From Craspedostauros australis (Eukaryota > Bacillariophyta > Bacillariophyceae > Mastogloiales > Achnanthaceae): a stretch of 64,000 bases of DNA. Under the pieces are notes generated by a model. The model saw nothing but the letters and a program-made list of their open reading frames with translations. It was not told the DNA's origin and did not search any database. The stretch spans positions 310,001 to 374,000 of the forward strand of contig JAMXDE010000016.1 in assembly GCA_026770025.1 (NCBI GenBank), written 5' to 3'. Below, piece by piece: positions 36,379 to 47,715 of the stretch. The first letter of the stretch is position 1. Each line of letters begins with the position of its first letter. A program made the translations under genes and the position numbers.

Positions 36379-39300
36379 ATGCAGATCCCAATGGCGCCCG
36401 TCCCAGAAGGAGAAACCCCAGGAGTCGCAGGAATACCAGAAGGACCGTCGCAAGACGCCTTCCAAAGTGCTTCTGGGGCCATGGAGATGGCAACCGTCGA
36501 TCGGGTCCCTTCGGATCTAGAGAACGCAGTCAGCACCTCCCGTCGCTCCGACGATGGCCAGAACGATCGCAATGTTCCCCACAAGAAGCGGGGTCTGCGC
36601 TTTGGAGGTTCGCAAGAGATCCACAACAACAGCGACAGAAGCCGCGAGCAAGCGCAGGGCGACAGCAACGGCGCTGGCCACCACAAGCTCGGCAAGGGGC
36701 ACGATGCGGAGGAGGGCATCAATGGCCATGGCGGCCGCGCGGTTCAGGGTGACACGGCTGACGACAACCACAGCTACTCGGTGTCCGGCAGCAGCATGGA
36801 CACGAGCGACCCTCTCAAGCTTCACAGCCGGAAGTGGATCTTCGGCCTCCTCATCCTGTGCATAGGCGCAGGTGCGAGCGGCGCATTCTGGGGCTTGGGG
36901 CTTCGGGCCGTGGAGCACGAGGAGGATCTCCTGTTTCAGCAGGCCGCGGATGACCTCGCCTTCTCGGTGGAAGATGCCTGGCTCGACTACGAGCTCTTCG
37001 GAATCTGGGTCCACGAGTCCTGCCACGCAGACTTCAGGGCAGCCACCGAGACCGAGCTGGGCATCTGCACGAGGAGGCATTTCCGAGAGCTGCACGAGTA
37101 CATCAAGTCCATCGGCCTGGAGTTCCACAACGTGCAACTCGCGCCGAATGTCACCCATTCGCAACGCGCAACGCTGGAGGAGGAGGCACGCGCCTACTAT
37201 GCGAAGTACTATCCCTCTGTCAACTACAGAGGCATCACCTCGTTGGGCTTCTCCGAGACTGGGGTCACCTTCTCGGAGAGTGAAGACAAACCGTATTACT
37301 TCCCGCTGCACTACATCGAGCCCATCAATGAGAACACAGCAGGCATCGATTTTGATATCACATCGTCGAGGCTGCAGTGGCCATCCGTCGAGCTGGCGTT
37401 GGACACGTGGTCTCCCACGATCACAGATCCCGTCCGTTTGGCGTTGGAATCGGAAGAAGGCGCGACCGCCGTTGTCATGCACCATCCCGGCATCCCGCTG
37501 CAGGAGCGCAATCAAACGAAAGAGAACAGCGTTTCTGACAGCCTCGCGCTTGTCACCATCCGCATCCCCTCCCTCATGCGGAGGGCAGCCACCAAGCAGA
37601 CGACCGACGGCATGGACGTCTTCATGTACGACACCACCAACAAGGAATCAGAACCGAAATTCCTGGGAGCGGCCGTATTCATGGTCCACGATGGGGAAAC
37701 CCTCTCCACCACGATGCCACCCGTCGAAATTGCCGACATCGGCAAGCCCAAGGATCGTCGGTACGCGGAGCGCATTATACACATCGCCGATCGCGAGTGG
37801 CTCGTCGCAATCCGTTCTCAGGATGGAACATACGAGGCGGATATCACCTACGTTGTGCTGGGAGGGTCGATCATCATCTTCGCGAGCATCATCCTCTCCG
37901 TCTGGTTCTGCACGCACATGAACCGGCTCGTCAAGATCAACAAGATCAAATCGCAGGCAGAGCGAGAGAAGTCGCAGATCATCATCGAGACGGCGCGTCG
38001 GCAGACCGTTGCAGAACGCCAGCTCAACGAGTATCTGGCCCACGAAGTCCGCAACCCGCTCTCATCTGCCATCGCCGCCCTCAGCTTCGTGTCGGCAACC
38101 GTTCACGATACCCACATTGCCGACGACAGAACCAAGGCATCGCTGCGAGACGACCTCAAGATCATGGACGCGAGCTTGCAATTCATCAACGAGCTGCTTC
38201 GGAACATGCTGGACATGCACAGAGCAGCCGACAAGCAGATGAAGATCACGATGGCGCCGACGGACCTGCTCCGCGATGTTCTGGAGCCGGTGGCAGCCAT
38301 CCTGTACCTGCGAGGCAGTGAGATGCAGATCCTCGTCGAGTGCCCCAACAACTTGATGGTCCTCACCGACCGCCTGCGCCTCAAGCAAATCGTCCTCAAC
38401 TTGGCGACCAACGCTTCCAAATTCGTCGAGCAAGGCTTCATCCGACTGCGCGCGGCGATTATCGACGGCTGCGTCCAAGTCAACGTCGAAGATTCAGGAC
38501 CTGGTGTTCCGCCGGAGAAGCGCGATCGGCTCTTCGTCAAGTTCCAAGAGAGCCTGGACCTACTCAATCAAGGCACCGGCATCGGCCTCTGCCTCTGCAA
38601 GCACCTGTCGCAACTCATGCACGGTGACATCTGGCTCGACTCCCACTATCACAGCGGGGTCACGGGTTGCCGCGGATCTCGGTTCGTCGTCGATCTGAAA
38701 GTCCCGCCGCTCACGGTGGAGCAGGCCATGTTGCAGATGGGATCGGACGATTTTGAGGAAGATGTCAAGATATCCTTGGAGGACGGGACGCTTGTTAATT
38801 CATCCCAGTCATCATCGGTCGCACCTGCCACCTCAACATCAACACCATCCACGGAGGTGGGCAGCGACCTCACACAGAGATCAATTTGCCACACCAGTCC
38901 CAAGGGAGAGGATGCGGTCGTAGCGGCATATGCTCTGCCTGAAACTCTGTCCGTTTTGTTCGTGGATGACGATATGATTCTGCGGAAGCTCTTCAAGCGC
39001 TCCATCCAACGAGTGGCCAAAGAGTGGCAAATCGAGGAAGCATCCAACGGCGAAACGGCATTGCAGATGGCGCAGTCGAAGCATTTTGACTTGATCTTTG
39101 TCGTAAGTACCTGCTGTGTCACGTCGCGCTTCGCGATGCAATGTGTTGCGACGCTCCAATCTCCTTTACGATCATTTGTCCAAAGCCATCCGATTGTCTT
39201 GCTACTTCTCCTTGCTTCCTTATTCCGTCTGTCACATGCCATTCACTCGACCAACACACACACTAACGTTGCGTTGCGCTTGCTCTACTTCTCTCTGTTC

Positions 39301-39614
39301 CACATTCCCAAACCAAACTGGTGCAATTTAAACTTCCTCAACACATTCATCACCAACCCCCCGGGATCATCCAACAACAGGATCAATACATGGCATCGAT
39401 TGAGAAGCAGCTGTTGGGGAGCGAGACGGCCCGTGCCTTGCGTTCGAGGGGTGTGTCAGCCAAGATATGTGGGCTTTCGGCCAACGACGCGGAATCACTC
39501 TTCCTTGATGCGGGAGCCAACTGCTTCATGTTCAAGCCGTTCCCTTGCGAACCAGTGGCGCTGAGAAAAGAGCTGCACAGAGTCCTACACAGCGGATCGC
39601 GAGGTGGGGATTGA
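36379..39614 (+). CDS. CHASE-domain hybrid sensor histidine kinase
   Basis: Exons 36379-39102 and 39381-39614 join in phase 0 (GTAAGT/ACAG) to about 985 residues. Order: a disordered N-terminus; membrane span at about 152-176 (WIFGLLILCIGAGASGAFWGL); an outside CHASE domain to about 485, with HYIEPINENTAGIDFD; second span at about 488-515; HisKA with phosphorylated His 555 in HEVRNPLSSAI; an ATP-binding domain with NLATNASKF (about 674), EDSGPGVP (about 705) and GTGIGLCLCK (about 733); and a receiver from about 857 (LFVDDDM), phosphoacceptor Asp 909 in DQYMAS, and Lys in MFKPFP. A ligand-sensing, membrane-bound phosphorelay kinase is therefore expected. CHASE binds cytokinins in plant receptors, but the ligand here is unknown. 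The start at MQIPMAPVPEG was chosen over the open upstream frame. The intron falls exactly before Asp 909. Confidence 0.9.
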
Positions 39615-39966
39615 TGAAGAAGAAACGGATATGTTGTCTTGTATGTATGAACTCGTACGGATGAGACTGTGCAAATACACGGACATGCCTGGGATAGCAT
39701 CATGGGCAGCAGCAGCAGCAGAAGTCGCAAAATCCGAAGCAGCAGCACAACCACAAGCAAATCATGCCATCTGGCAACGTAATCGGTGGCAATCGTTACA
39801 ATCGAAGCCATGGCGGATACTACATGGATGAGTCCTGTTCAAGCCCAAATATAGGTGCATTTGTAAGATTCATGATAACTTTTTTGCATAGAATCGATCA
39901 CGCATGCGCTTTTCTCCAGCAGCGACATCAAGATCCTGCTGCTCCGCCACGCTATCTGGCTCTCCG
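39615..39966. other. Short gap between convergent genes
   Basis: This is the 3' flank shared by the histidine kinase and PSTK genes. I see nothing coding beyond short CAG-rich sequence near 39708-39760. Confidence 0.5.
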
Positions 39967-41079
39967 CTATTTCTGTGCCGAAAGCAACGCAATGAATCCG
40001 TCCCTGGTACCACCAGAAGCTGGAGTAACGACGGTCAGAACTTGATCGACAAACGCTGCTATGACTCTCTGATGATCGAACCCAGAATTGTCAGCGTTCA
40101 TGAGCTGCGCATCACCTTCCTTGCACCGCCACCGAAGCTTGTCTTTGGCAGCGTTCGCCGCCTTCGCACAAGATCGATCCCTCCTCGCAATGACACCGAC
40201 GAACTTGCGCAGCTTCTGATCCATCTGGTGGATTTGGTTCTGCAGCGTCCTCAGCCGCTCGGCATGGAGCTCTTCTTCATTCCGGCTCTCATCCACCACC
40301 TGCACGATGGGCGCACAGTCCCGAATGAACTGCAGGATTGCGTGAGCGTCGTTATCTTGGCTATCATTATGCACCGATTGTACAAGGCGTTTGCAATTGG
40401 CCTCCCAGTACACCTCGCCAGGTGGTTCGAAGGATTCTCGCATCTTGTCCATGACGTGCTGCGGAACGCGTTCTCGTCCCTCACGACGATCATTGCGATC
40501 CACACACACATCGTACGCAGTGTCCATCCACAGAATTCCGAACTTGACGGACACCGATGTCTGAGCAGCTTTTGATGTTGATGTTGTTGCGGGCGGTGCA
40601 GCATAGTCACACAGCAGACGATGGACCTGCTTCCTCATGCCGCGGAGGTGGTAGTTGTCGTTGAGGAGATAAATCCGTGAGGGTACATCCTGTTGCTGCC
40701 GCTGCCGCTGCTGATATAATGGTGACGCTACCAGCTCGTCTAACCCACATCGCAGCGTCTCCATCGCTATTCGCCTTGCTTCGTTCCACGCTTTGCGTCG
40801 TGCCTCCCAATCAATGTCAGTGGTTAGATTGTTTGCTGCTGAATCGTGAGCTGAAGCAACAGCCGAGGCAGTGGCAGACGCAGACTCAGCTACAGCAGAG
40901 GACGCATCGACTACGCCTTGTTCCAGAGCGTCATATTCCACGTGGATGATCTTTGGAAGCGATGACGACGGCAACAACGACAATTCCACCAGTCGCCTCG
41001 CGACGGTGCTCTTCCCTGAACCCGGAAGACCGCAGAGGAGGATCACAGTGGCGCAGGGAGTGGAATGGCCGTCCTCCAT
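39967..41079 (-). CDS. PSTK: L-seryl-tRNA(Sec) kinase-like protein
   Basis: The intronless frame encodes 370 residues. A P-loop opens it (GLPGSGKST, residues 17-25), followed by IHVEYDALE, which matches the kinase's VAYDD segment. The core YLLNDNYHLRGMRKQVHRL aligns well by eye with the DDNFYYQSMRYEVYQL segment of animal PSTK. FGILWMDTAYDVCVDRN with R..R..VPQHVMDKM...FEPP follows, again as in PSTK, and a C-terminal MDQKLRKFVG helix matches the family's tail. PSTK phosphorylates Ser-tRNA(Sec), the step before SepSecS makes selenocysteine. An Ala/Ser-rich insert after the YDALE motif makes it slightly longer than animal forms. KTI12-type proteins are related, but the DNYHLRGMR-type motif favours PSTK. 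It is divergent from ATP12. Confidence 0.85.
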   Translation of the reverse strand: MEDGHSTPCATVILLCGLPGSGKSTVARRLVELSLLPSSSLPKIIHVEYDALEQGVVDASSAVAESASATASAVASAHDSAANNLTTDIDWEARRKAWNEARRIAMETLRCGLDELVASPLYQQRQRQQQDVPSRIYLLNDNYHLRGMRKQVHRLLCDYAAPPATTSTSKAAQTSVSVKFGILWMDTAYDVCVDRNDRREGRERVPQHVMDKMRESFEPPGEVYWEANCKRLVQSVHNDSQDNDAHAILQFIRDCAPIVQVVDESRNEEELHAERLRTLQNQIHQMDQKLRKFVGVIARRDRSCAKAANAAKDKLRWRCKEGDAQLMNADNSGFDHQRVIAAFVDQVLTVVTPASGGTRDGFIALLSAQK

Positions 41080-41399
41080 GTTGATGTCTCGTGGTGAATC
41101 AATGAGCGTGGCCGTGGTGATGAATGAGGAAATGAGGAACGAAATGCGAAATCGATTGGAAGCTACGGCGATATATATATGTTATGTAGTTCTTCGTGAC
41201 CAGTCGCCAGCCTCAAACGTGCATTTTGATCAACTCGACCACGTGTGAACATGACTCACTCAATCACGTATCGAAACAACCAAAGCCAAACACATCCAAA
41301 CCATTGCCATCTCCTTGTGCGTTGCCAGGCCTCCGCAACTCGCACAATCCGACATCCCATCGCACCCATCGCACCCATCACAACCCTTCGTATCCCATC
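41080..41399. promoter_or_regulatory. Divergent PSTK-ATP12 intergenic promoter region
   Basis: Only 320 bases separate the two start codons. A TATA-like run of ten alternating A/T bases lies at 41171-41180, about 90 bases upstream of the PSTK ATG. The region may serve both genes. Promoter use is inferred from position. Confidence 0.45.
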
Positions 41400-43016
41400 A
41401 TGCTGTCGACGCTTCGAGAGGCAAGAGCTGCGGCAAGGTTCGGCAGAGGCTGGTTGAATTCCGCCGTGGAAAAGTGCAGCCAGACGCAGCAGGCGAACCA
41501 CACGTGGCCTTCGCCATGGAGCCAACCACGGCAGACTCGCAGCATGCATGCGTCGCGGGTGCTTGCGGTTCCCAAGACGGAGAACGCATCGAAGGATACG
41601 AGGTTGGCGGGAAGGATCCGGTTCTACAAGGAGCTCGATGTCGTCGAGGTCCCAGCCCCGTGGGATCAGGGCAACGAGGATGGTGCAGATGACGATGCCG
41701 TGGCGTCGCCGATCTCCGCGGGCGTGGATGGCACGGATTCCGCATCAGGCGTGCAACGTCCGACGGCCGGTGACAACCGCTCGCAGCTGCGCGCCATGCT
41801 GCAGCCACGCACTCCGGGCACAGAGATCGCATCGGATGCGCAGAATGAAACACAATGGTTTGGCGTTTCGTTGGATGGAAGGACGCTGAAGACGCCGATG
41901 GGGCAGGCGCTTGCCGTGCCAAGCCAGAGCCTGGCGTTTGCCATTGCGGCGGAGTGGGATGCGCAGAAGAAGTACCTGCAACCAGCGCAGATGCCATTGA
42001 TGACCATGACCTGCACGGCGTTGGATCAGGTGTCCATGCACCCTGTCAGCTACCAGGAGCAGGCTTTGAATTACTTGACGACGGACACGGTGAGTTGATG
42101 CATAGTGGAGTATGCGGTGACATTCACTGCTGGTGCTCCTGCACCTGCGGTTTCACTCGAATACAGAGTATTGCTCATCGGTCTTTGTTCAAGGACCTCT
42201 CTTCTGCATGGCACCGAATGCATCACCATGAGGATAGAGCAATGAGTCACAGATTTTCCATGTGTCTGCTCTGCTGGTCGATGTTGGAAACAGAGCTACT
42301 ATGATTCATTTTGTACTCTTCCTGCCAGGCATACGCAATCCATACTATCTGTCCTCCCAAACAAAACACACGCACAGATGGGTTGTGCCACAATGTTGCC
42401 TCCGTATCAGCAATTCCTTTCGGTTTCATCTCATTTTGTCTCACTTTACTTCATTCCGCTCTACCCTCTTTTTTATCCACTTTTGCAACTGCCACCATGC
42501 TGCTGCTACCATCGCATGCACTCACAGACATGCTTCTGGGCCGACCCGACCGAAGACCGAGTGCTGCATCGTCGCCAGCAGGAGGCGTGGGATGGCTTGC
42601 ACAGCTTTGTGAAACAGCATTTCGAATCCAAACCATCCATCGCGCTGGGCGCTGGCGAGGCGTTGGCGATGTCCCGCAAGCGCAAGAACAAGCCGAATGC
42701 CGGCCTCCCACATCCCGACCAGCTCTACGAACGTGCGAAGGAATACACCGTCAATCTGGATGCGTGGCATTTGGTGGCATTGCACGCGGTGTGCATGCAA
42801 GCAAAGAGTTTCTTCGTCGGTGTCGGTATGCTGGAAAAGGCATCGCCGTTGGATGTAAAGAAGGCAGTCGAGGCATCTCGTGTTGAGGAGGAGTTCCAGA
42901 TCTCCATCTGGGGTCTCGTCGAAGGTGGACATGACTACGATCGTCTCAATTGTTCCATCCAGCTGGGCGCTGCACAGATTCTATTGCAAACAATCCGAGC
43001 TGAAAATGAAGTGTAG
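41400..43016 (+). CDS. ATP12: ATP12-like F1-ATPase assembly chaperone, mitochondrial
   Basis: Exons 41400-42089 and 42528-43016 join in phase 0 (GTGAGT/ACAG), giving 392 residues. The N-terminus (MLSTLREARAAARFGRGWLNSAVEKC) is Arg/Ser/Ala-rich without acids, as in a mitochondrial presequence. ATP12 motifs in order: RFYKELDVVE; FGVSLDGRTLKTPMGQALAVPSQSLAFAIAAEWDAQ; MPLMTMTCTALD; LNYLTTDT/TCFWADP across the splice junction; then WDGLHSFVKQHF and a helical C-terminus. ATP12 binds the F1 alpha subunit and protects it until assembly of ATP synthase in the matrix. An acidic insert of about 60 residues between RFYKELDVVE and the LDGR motif makes it longer than the yeast and animal proteins. The splice join rebuilding YLTTDTxCFW makes the model secure. 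Confidence 0.92.
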
Positions 43017-43433
43017 TGCGATACTCTTTCAACAATTTTAGAGCAGAGAGTTTGGTACGAGCAGAGTACTCCTACAAACATTCTATTCACATCATACAAA
43101 TGGAGTAGTGATGTTTGGCACTGTACGTAGGTACGAGCTATGCACCATGCAATAGTGAACTAGAATTTAGGAAGCTCATGGGTGCGATGAATTTGCAATC
43201 GACGTTGTGGCTGAAAAAGTACATGAAACAGAGATGATGTTTGCACTCGCACTCGTGGGAACGACAAGCACGGAATATGTCATAGATACTGAGCCACGCA
43301 TGATGTTGCATAACATTCCCAACCTCCTTTGCGCCATTCACGGTGGTATAAAATCTTCCCCCTTCAGTTCTTTCCTGTCCACCTCCCTCCCTGTCTGCCA
43401 CCTGCCTTCTCTTCTCTCCATTCCTTCCTTTCT
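43017..43433. other. Intergenic region between convergent genes
   Basis: The 3' flanks of ATP12 and the SF-assemblin gene meet here. There is a pyrimidine-rich patch near 43355-43435. No gene is seen. Confidence 0.5.
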
Positions 43434-44663
43434 TTAGTCGGCACTGAGGATGGAAAGGCTGTGCTGAAGCTGCTGAGTGTACCGATTAAGCGCAGACACG
43501 ATCTGAGAATCCTTGACTTGCCGTTCCGTGGCCTCGTCCAACAAATCCTGCTGCAGCGCCTTGAGCTCATGCTCGACACGATTTTGGAATGCATCCTGCT
43601 CCGCCGCTCGCGATTGATGCTGCAGCTGCAGCTGCTGCTCCAACTTGCACACCTGTTCGATGCGCTCCTCGCGTTCGTGATTCCAACGCGCCTCGAATTC
43701 CTTGGAGTATCCCTCGACCTGCTGCAGCAGCCGTCCTTCCCGCCGTATCCGTGCCTTGCGCTCGGCTTCCTGCTGCTGCTGCAGATCCTCCAGCGACTCC
43801 TTGAAGGTCGCGGCCTGCTTCTGCACCTGCTCCACGTGCGCGGTGGAGTCCGTCTTCCACCGCTCCTCGAGATTGTCCAGCCGAGATTCGATGACCTCCA
43901 ACCGCGAACGGATGCGCTCGTTGTCCTCCTCCAGCTGCTTTCGCAAACGATCCTCCATCTCCTTGACGAGCTGTCTGGCCTGGCCGTCAATGCTGGTGGT
44001 GGCGTCCAATCTGCGTTTCGTCTCGGCCGCAATCCCCTGCTCCAGCTGCTTGATCTGGACCTTGAGCTCCGCGACGTGGTATTCCTCTCGTTCTTTTCGG
44101 ATCTGGAGATTCAGACCAACGATGCCGCACGTGAATGTCGTGGATGGGGGAGAAATGAATTGTGAAACAAGTGTTCGGAGGAGTAGAGTGCGGGTACGTG
44201 CCGTTCGGTAAAGAGTGTTAGCGCGCGGAATGAAGTGAGAAAGTGAATGTTGAATTTCCACCTATCAAATTGTTTCATCCGCATGTCTGCTTCATGTGAG
44301 AACCAGATATTATAGAATACTACAGATTACTCTGTACAAGCCTGGGACGAAGATATAATGGATGAAGGCAAATTGACTTACCCGATTGCGTTCTCGCATG
44401 ACCTCCTCGAAGGTGTTGGAGTCATCCACGGTTCCCACGTCGAGCGCGGTGAGAGCCAGGTTGAATCCGGGCGAGGTGGTGGCGATGTTGCGGACGATCG
44501 AAGGGCTCATTGTCCGCACATTATTGCTGGTGCTACTGAAGCTGATGTCGTTGACGTTGATATCTGCATGAGTGAGCGTATTGTCGTTGTCGTTGTTGCC
44601 GCTGTTGTGACTGTTGTCGCCATTGTCGGGCTTGATCACGTTCTCTTCGGTTGGAACTGCCAT
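43434..44663 (-). CDS. SF-assemblin/beta-giardin-like coiled-coil protein
   Basis: Exons complement(44382-44663) and complement(43434-44102) join in phase 0 (GTAAGT/CCAG), giving 316 residues from MAVPTEEN. The head is Asn/Asp/Ser-rich and ends in DSNTFEEVMRERNR. The junction continues IRKEREEYHVAELKVQIKQLEQGI, so the frame runs straight into an unbroken coiled coil to the C-terminus (DRLRKQLEEDNERIRSRLEVIESRLDNLEERW and similar heptads). A short non-helical head followed by about 220 residues of segmented coiled coil with many Glu, Arg and Gln is the SF-assemblin pattern. Those proteins build striated fibres at flagellar roots, and in non-flagellate lineages fibres tied to division. A generic coiled-coil protein is the alternative, since coiled coils resemble one another. 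Confidence 0.65.
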
Positions 44664-45514
44664 CGTGAGATCGTCCTTGTTTGTATGGTATGATAGTATT
44701 GGTGGTGTTGGTATTCTAGTATGGTACTGTGGAAAGTCTACTCGTGCACAACCGACTTGGCCTTTCCACAACTGATCTCTTCTGTTGACTTTGGGCTTGG
44801 ATGGGCTTGGTGGTTGGCGTATCAAGAGAGGAGACTCCAATTGAAGAATGAACTCCAACAAGAACGATGTCCGGATCGCCCATGGCCAGCAATGTCATTG
44901 GTTGTAGCATCGCCTTCTTCTCTTTGTCTTTGTTTCGTGTTGAGTTTTCGTGGTATTTCTGAGTCACGTGTGATCATGACTTGCTTGCTCCACATAGCCT
45001 ATCGCTGCGCGTTAGCCTACTGCGCTGCGTTGCGAGTGGCAGCACTCTTTGATAGAGTGTAAACCTTCCTTGGTCCTTCCATTGATGACAACATATCTTG
45101 GACTGAGTTCGGAAAGATGAGGCACTCTTCTCTGTGTCTCTCCTACGTACTCATACAAACGACGATTGTACTATGTGAAGTTGGTCTTCAGAGGTCAGAA
45201 CACTACTCGACGTGCGTGTACTGGAGTTGGTGACTATGCAAAAAGTACTCTAAGGTTTGCCTGTTGTTGCTGGCGAATGCATTGATGTGTCAGGAGCAAT
45301 CCAGATCAATGCTTCAGTATGCACCATGCGTCATGCTTGTTGGAACAGTCTTCGAAATCAAATGGTGCTGCTGTCGATTGAGATCATGTCATGAACTTGT
45401 GATCCCGTTGGATCCCATCGTGGGATTCAGTGTGCACCCCAAATGTTCACAGCTCCGCGGATATTCGAGTCGAGAGCAGGCATCGTGTCAAGGCCATCGT
45501 GCTGAGACAGTCAA
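44664..45514. other. Intergenic region, no gene recognised
   Basis: This is the upstream flank of the SF-assemblin gene and the 3' flank of the DUF1279 gene. I find no motif, repeat or RNA gene that I can support. Confidence 0.5.
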
Positions 45515-46525
45515 TCAAGGGGTCTTGGAGTGTGACGAGTCACCTGCGCTGTCAGTGCTGGAATTGGATTCTTCGTCCTTCGCCGCGTCCTTGCTGGCAT
45601 CATTCTTCCGTCCAAAGTACCTCACCAACGTTGGCATGGTGGCAACCGTGAAACCAAATCGAATTGGTTCCGTGAACTTGACTGCGATCCATGCCACACC
45701 GAGATTTCCAAGCCCAGGATTGCGTTCGAAGAACGGCACGAATGGCTTCGTCCAGGCGTAGTGGTTCATGACCTCGACAACGACTTCCACGGTGGATCGG
45801 GGCCCTCCGCTTCCATCTTCCGCCGGTGCCACGTAATCAATGACGAAGGCTGGGTCCATCAATCCGTTGTCGATGACGAGGAAGAAGACACCCAGAGTGG
45901 ATACGTACACGGTGAGGTACGTACCCACGAAGATTCCTCCGTACTTGCGCATCATGTCTTGGAACCCCGGTTTGCTCTTGTTGTTGTTATCGTCGTTGCT
46001 TGGAGTGGTGGCGGCTCTTGCGTCGCCTTGGGCCTTCAATTTGGCATCGTCCGTGCTATCATGGGTATCATTTGAACCTTTCGATGACAATGACGCTGCT
46101 GCTGTCGATCCTGGTGGTGGTGTGGTGGTGGAGAATGCGCGCGTGTGGACGGAATGATTGATCCCCAGAATCTTGTTGCTGTTGTGAAGGAATGGCATGA
46201 CCGAGCGAGAGGCATCACAAGTGGCATCATCCCGCTTTCCGTTGTCGAAGCTGGACACCGATGCAGACCGATCCGCAAGGAACCACGGCTGCCCATTGTT
46301 GACGATCGTCGATGAATGCCATCGTCTTGCGACCGATTGAAGCTGTTTTCCATCCCGCAATGACGTCAGTCCGCTGCAGATTCTTTGATGTCTCATCGCG
46401 TCGTTGACGATGATGGCGCTGCGTCGACTGCCGATGGCGGCCGTCGGTGATGCGAAGCGACGCAACGCCGCGTGGACGATGCCATGGTGTGGAAACATGC
46501 GTCGTGGACACTGGCTGGCGATCAT
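45515..46525 (-). CDS. DUF1279/FAM210-type mitochondrial membrane protein
   Basis: The start was set at MIASQCPRRMFPHHG (46525), giving 336 residues. The open frame upstream of it is hydrophilic and simple in composition. The first about 75 residues are Arg/Ser/Ala-rich and nearly free of acids, which fits a mitochondrial presequence. Residues about 188-306 carry the DUF1279 domain: FQDMMRKYGGIFVGTYLTVYVSTLGVFFLVIDNG, then NHYAWTKPFVPFFERNPGLGNLGVAWIAVKFTEPIRFGFTVATMPTLVRYFGR, with one or two membrane spans. Animal FAM210A/B are inner-membrane proteins linked to mitochondrial translation and metabolism; the algal role is unknown. The tail is Ser/Asp-rich. Confidence 0.85.
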   Translation of the reverse strand: MIASQCPRRMFPHHGIVHAALRRFASPTAAIGSRRSAIIVNDAMRHQRICSGLTSLRDGKQLQSVARRWHSSTIVNNGQPWFLADRSASVSSFDNGKRDDATCDASRSVMPFLHNSNKILGINHSVHTRAFSTTTPPPGSTAAASLSSKGSNDTHDSTDDAKLKAQGDARAATTPSNDDNNNKSKPGFQDMMRKYGGIFVGTYLTVYVSTLGVFFLVIDNGLMDPAFVIDYVAPAEDGSGGPRSTVEVVVEVMNHYAWTKPFVPFFERNPGLGNLGVAWIAVKFTEPIRFGFTVATMPTLVRYFGRKNDASKDAAKDEESNSSTDSAGDSSHSKTP

Positions 46526-47715
46526 GGTGGATTGGGAGCGAGAGAGAGTGTGTGTGTGAGAGAGAGTTGTAGTCGTATGACATGGGAATGAGAATGAGGA
46601 CTGAGCGATGTGGTGTGGAGATTCTTCTTGGTGCTGCGTACGAGCATCTGTGTCTCGCAAAACGTTTGTGTGCGGGTTTCGCGCGTTAAATTCGCGCGCT
46701 GTCATTTGTGCGTGTTGCTCTTGTTCAGGTCGCGTTTTGTCTGCGAACCCTTCTTGTCCCTGTTCGTGTTTGGTTTGTTCATCTTTTCCCTCCGTGATCT
46801 CTGTGTACGTTTCTTGACTCATCTGACTGATGCGTCACGACCCACGGATGGCGGACAGACGAATCGTTCCCTTTCCGCCAACAGATTCGTGCTCTAAAAC
46901 TCCACATGTTCACCTCTCCAAGATCATCACATTGGTTGGGATGGAGCCTCCAAGATTCATGAGTATGTTGAAGTGCTCCATTCCGCGAACAGAGTGTTGG
47001 AGGAGACGAATCTCTCCCTCTGCCATTACTATGGCTGTTGTATTTTCCAAACAAGTCAAGGGAACGCAGCCGGGTTCCATCACGAGCAGGAAACAGCCCT
47101 GGGGATGGCTCTCCTCTCGATCGTCTCCCAGCGCTGAATGGTTGATTAGGCACGTGATGGAAGGTCGAAAGTAGGCTACACAGAAAACCGTTGCTTGCAA
47201 ACTTCTGTGTTGTGCAGTTCCGCACACGCATCGTCAAGAGCTATGCTCGAGGTCGTACTCGTGATCCTTTCCTTGCTTGTTGGGGTACACGATCTTCCAG
47301 GATCAACGACGAACGTGTCTCCCACGGCTACCATCCTGTGAGTAGTCCCATCTACACACACACAAGAAGCCCGCGATTGCGACGACGATTATGCACGACT
47401 TGAATTGTCGACATGGATGTGACTGATACCCGCCAATGAAAGTGCGCGAAACGGTCCCCGCACGTCCACCGATTGACACCAACAACGCAATTTCACAATC
47501 AGAAGCCAAACACATCAACCTCCTTCTGGCAATTCCAAAAGATCCAATCAAGGTGCAACATGGCGATCGCCGCATCCAAACAGAAGCGTTGATGCAAATC
47601 CCTCCACGCCCTGCGATCGGCCGTTTGCCTGTTTGCGTCTTCGTGAGGACGAACACTCTGCACAAAAAGCTGCGCATCCAGTCCGAAACGCAACACCAAC
47701 AACCAAGACGCCAAC
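46526..47715. other. Intergenic region upstream of enolase, no gene recognised
   Basis: About 1.2 kb lies between divergent genes. Short GT-rich and GA-rich runs occur near 46540-46565. Open frames on both strands (for example 46779-47237, minus) show no recognisable domain. Confidence 0.5.
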
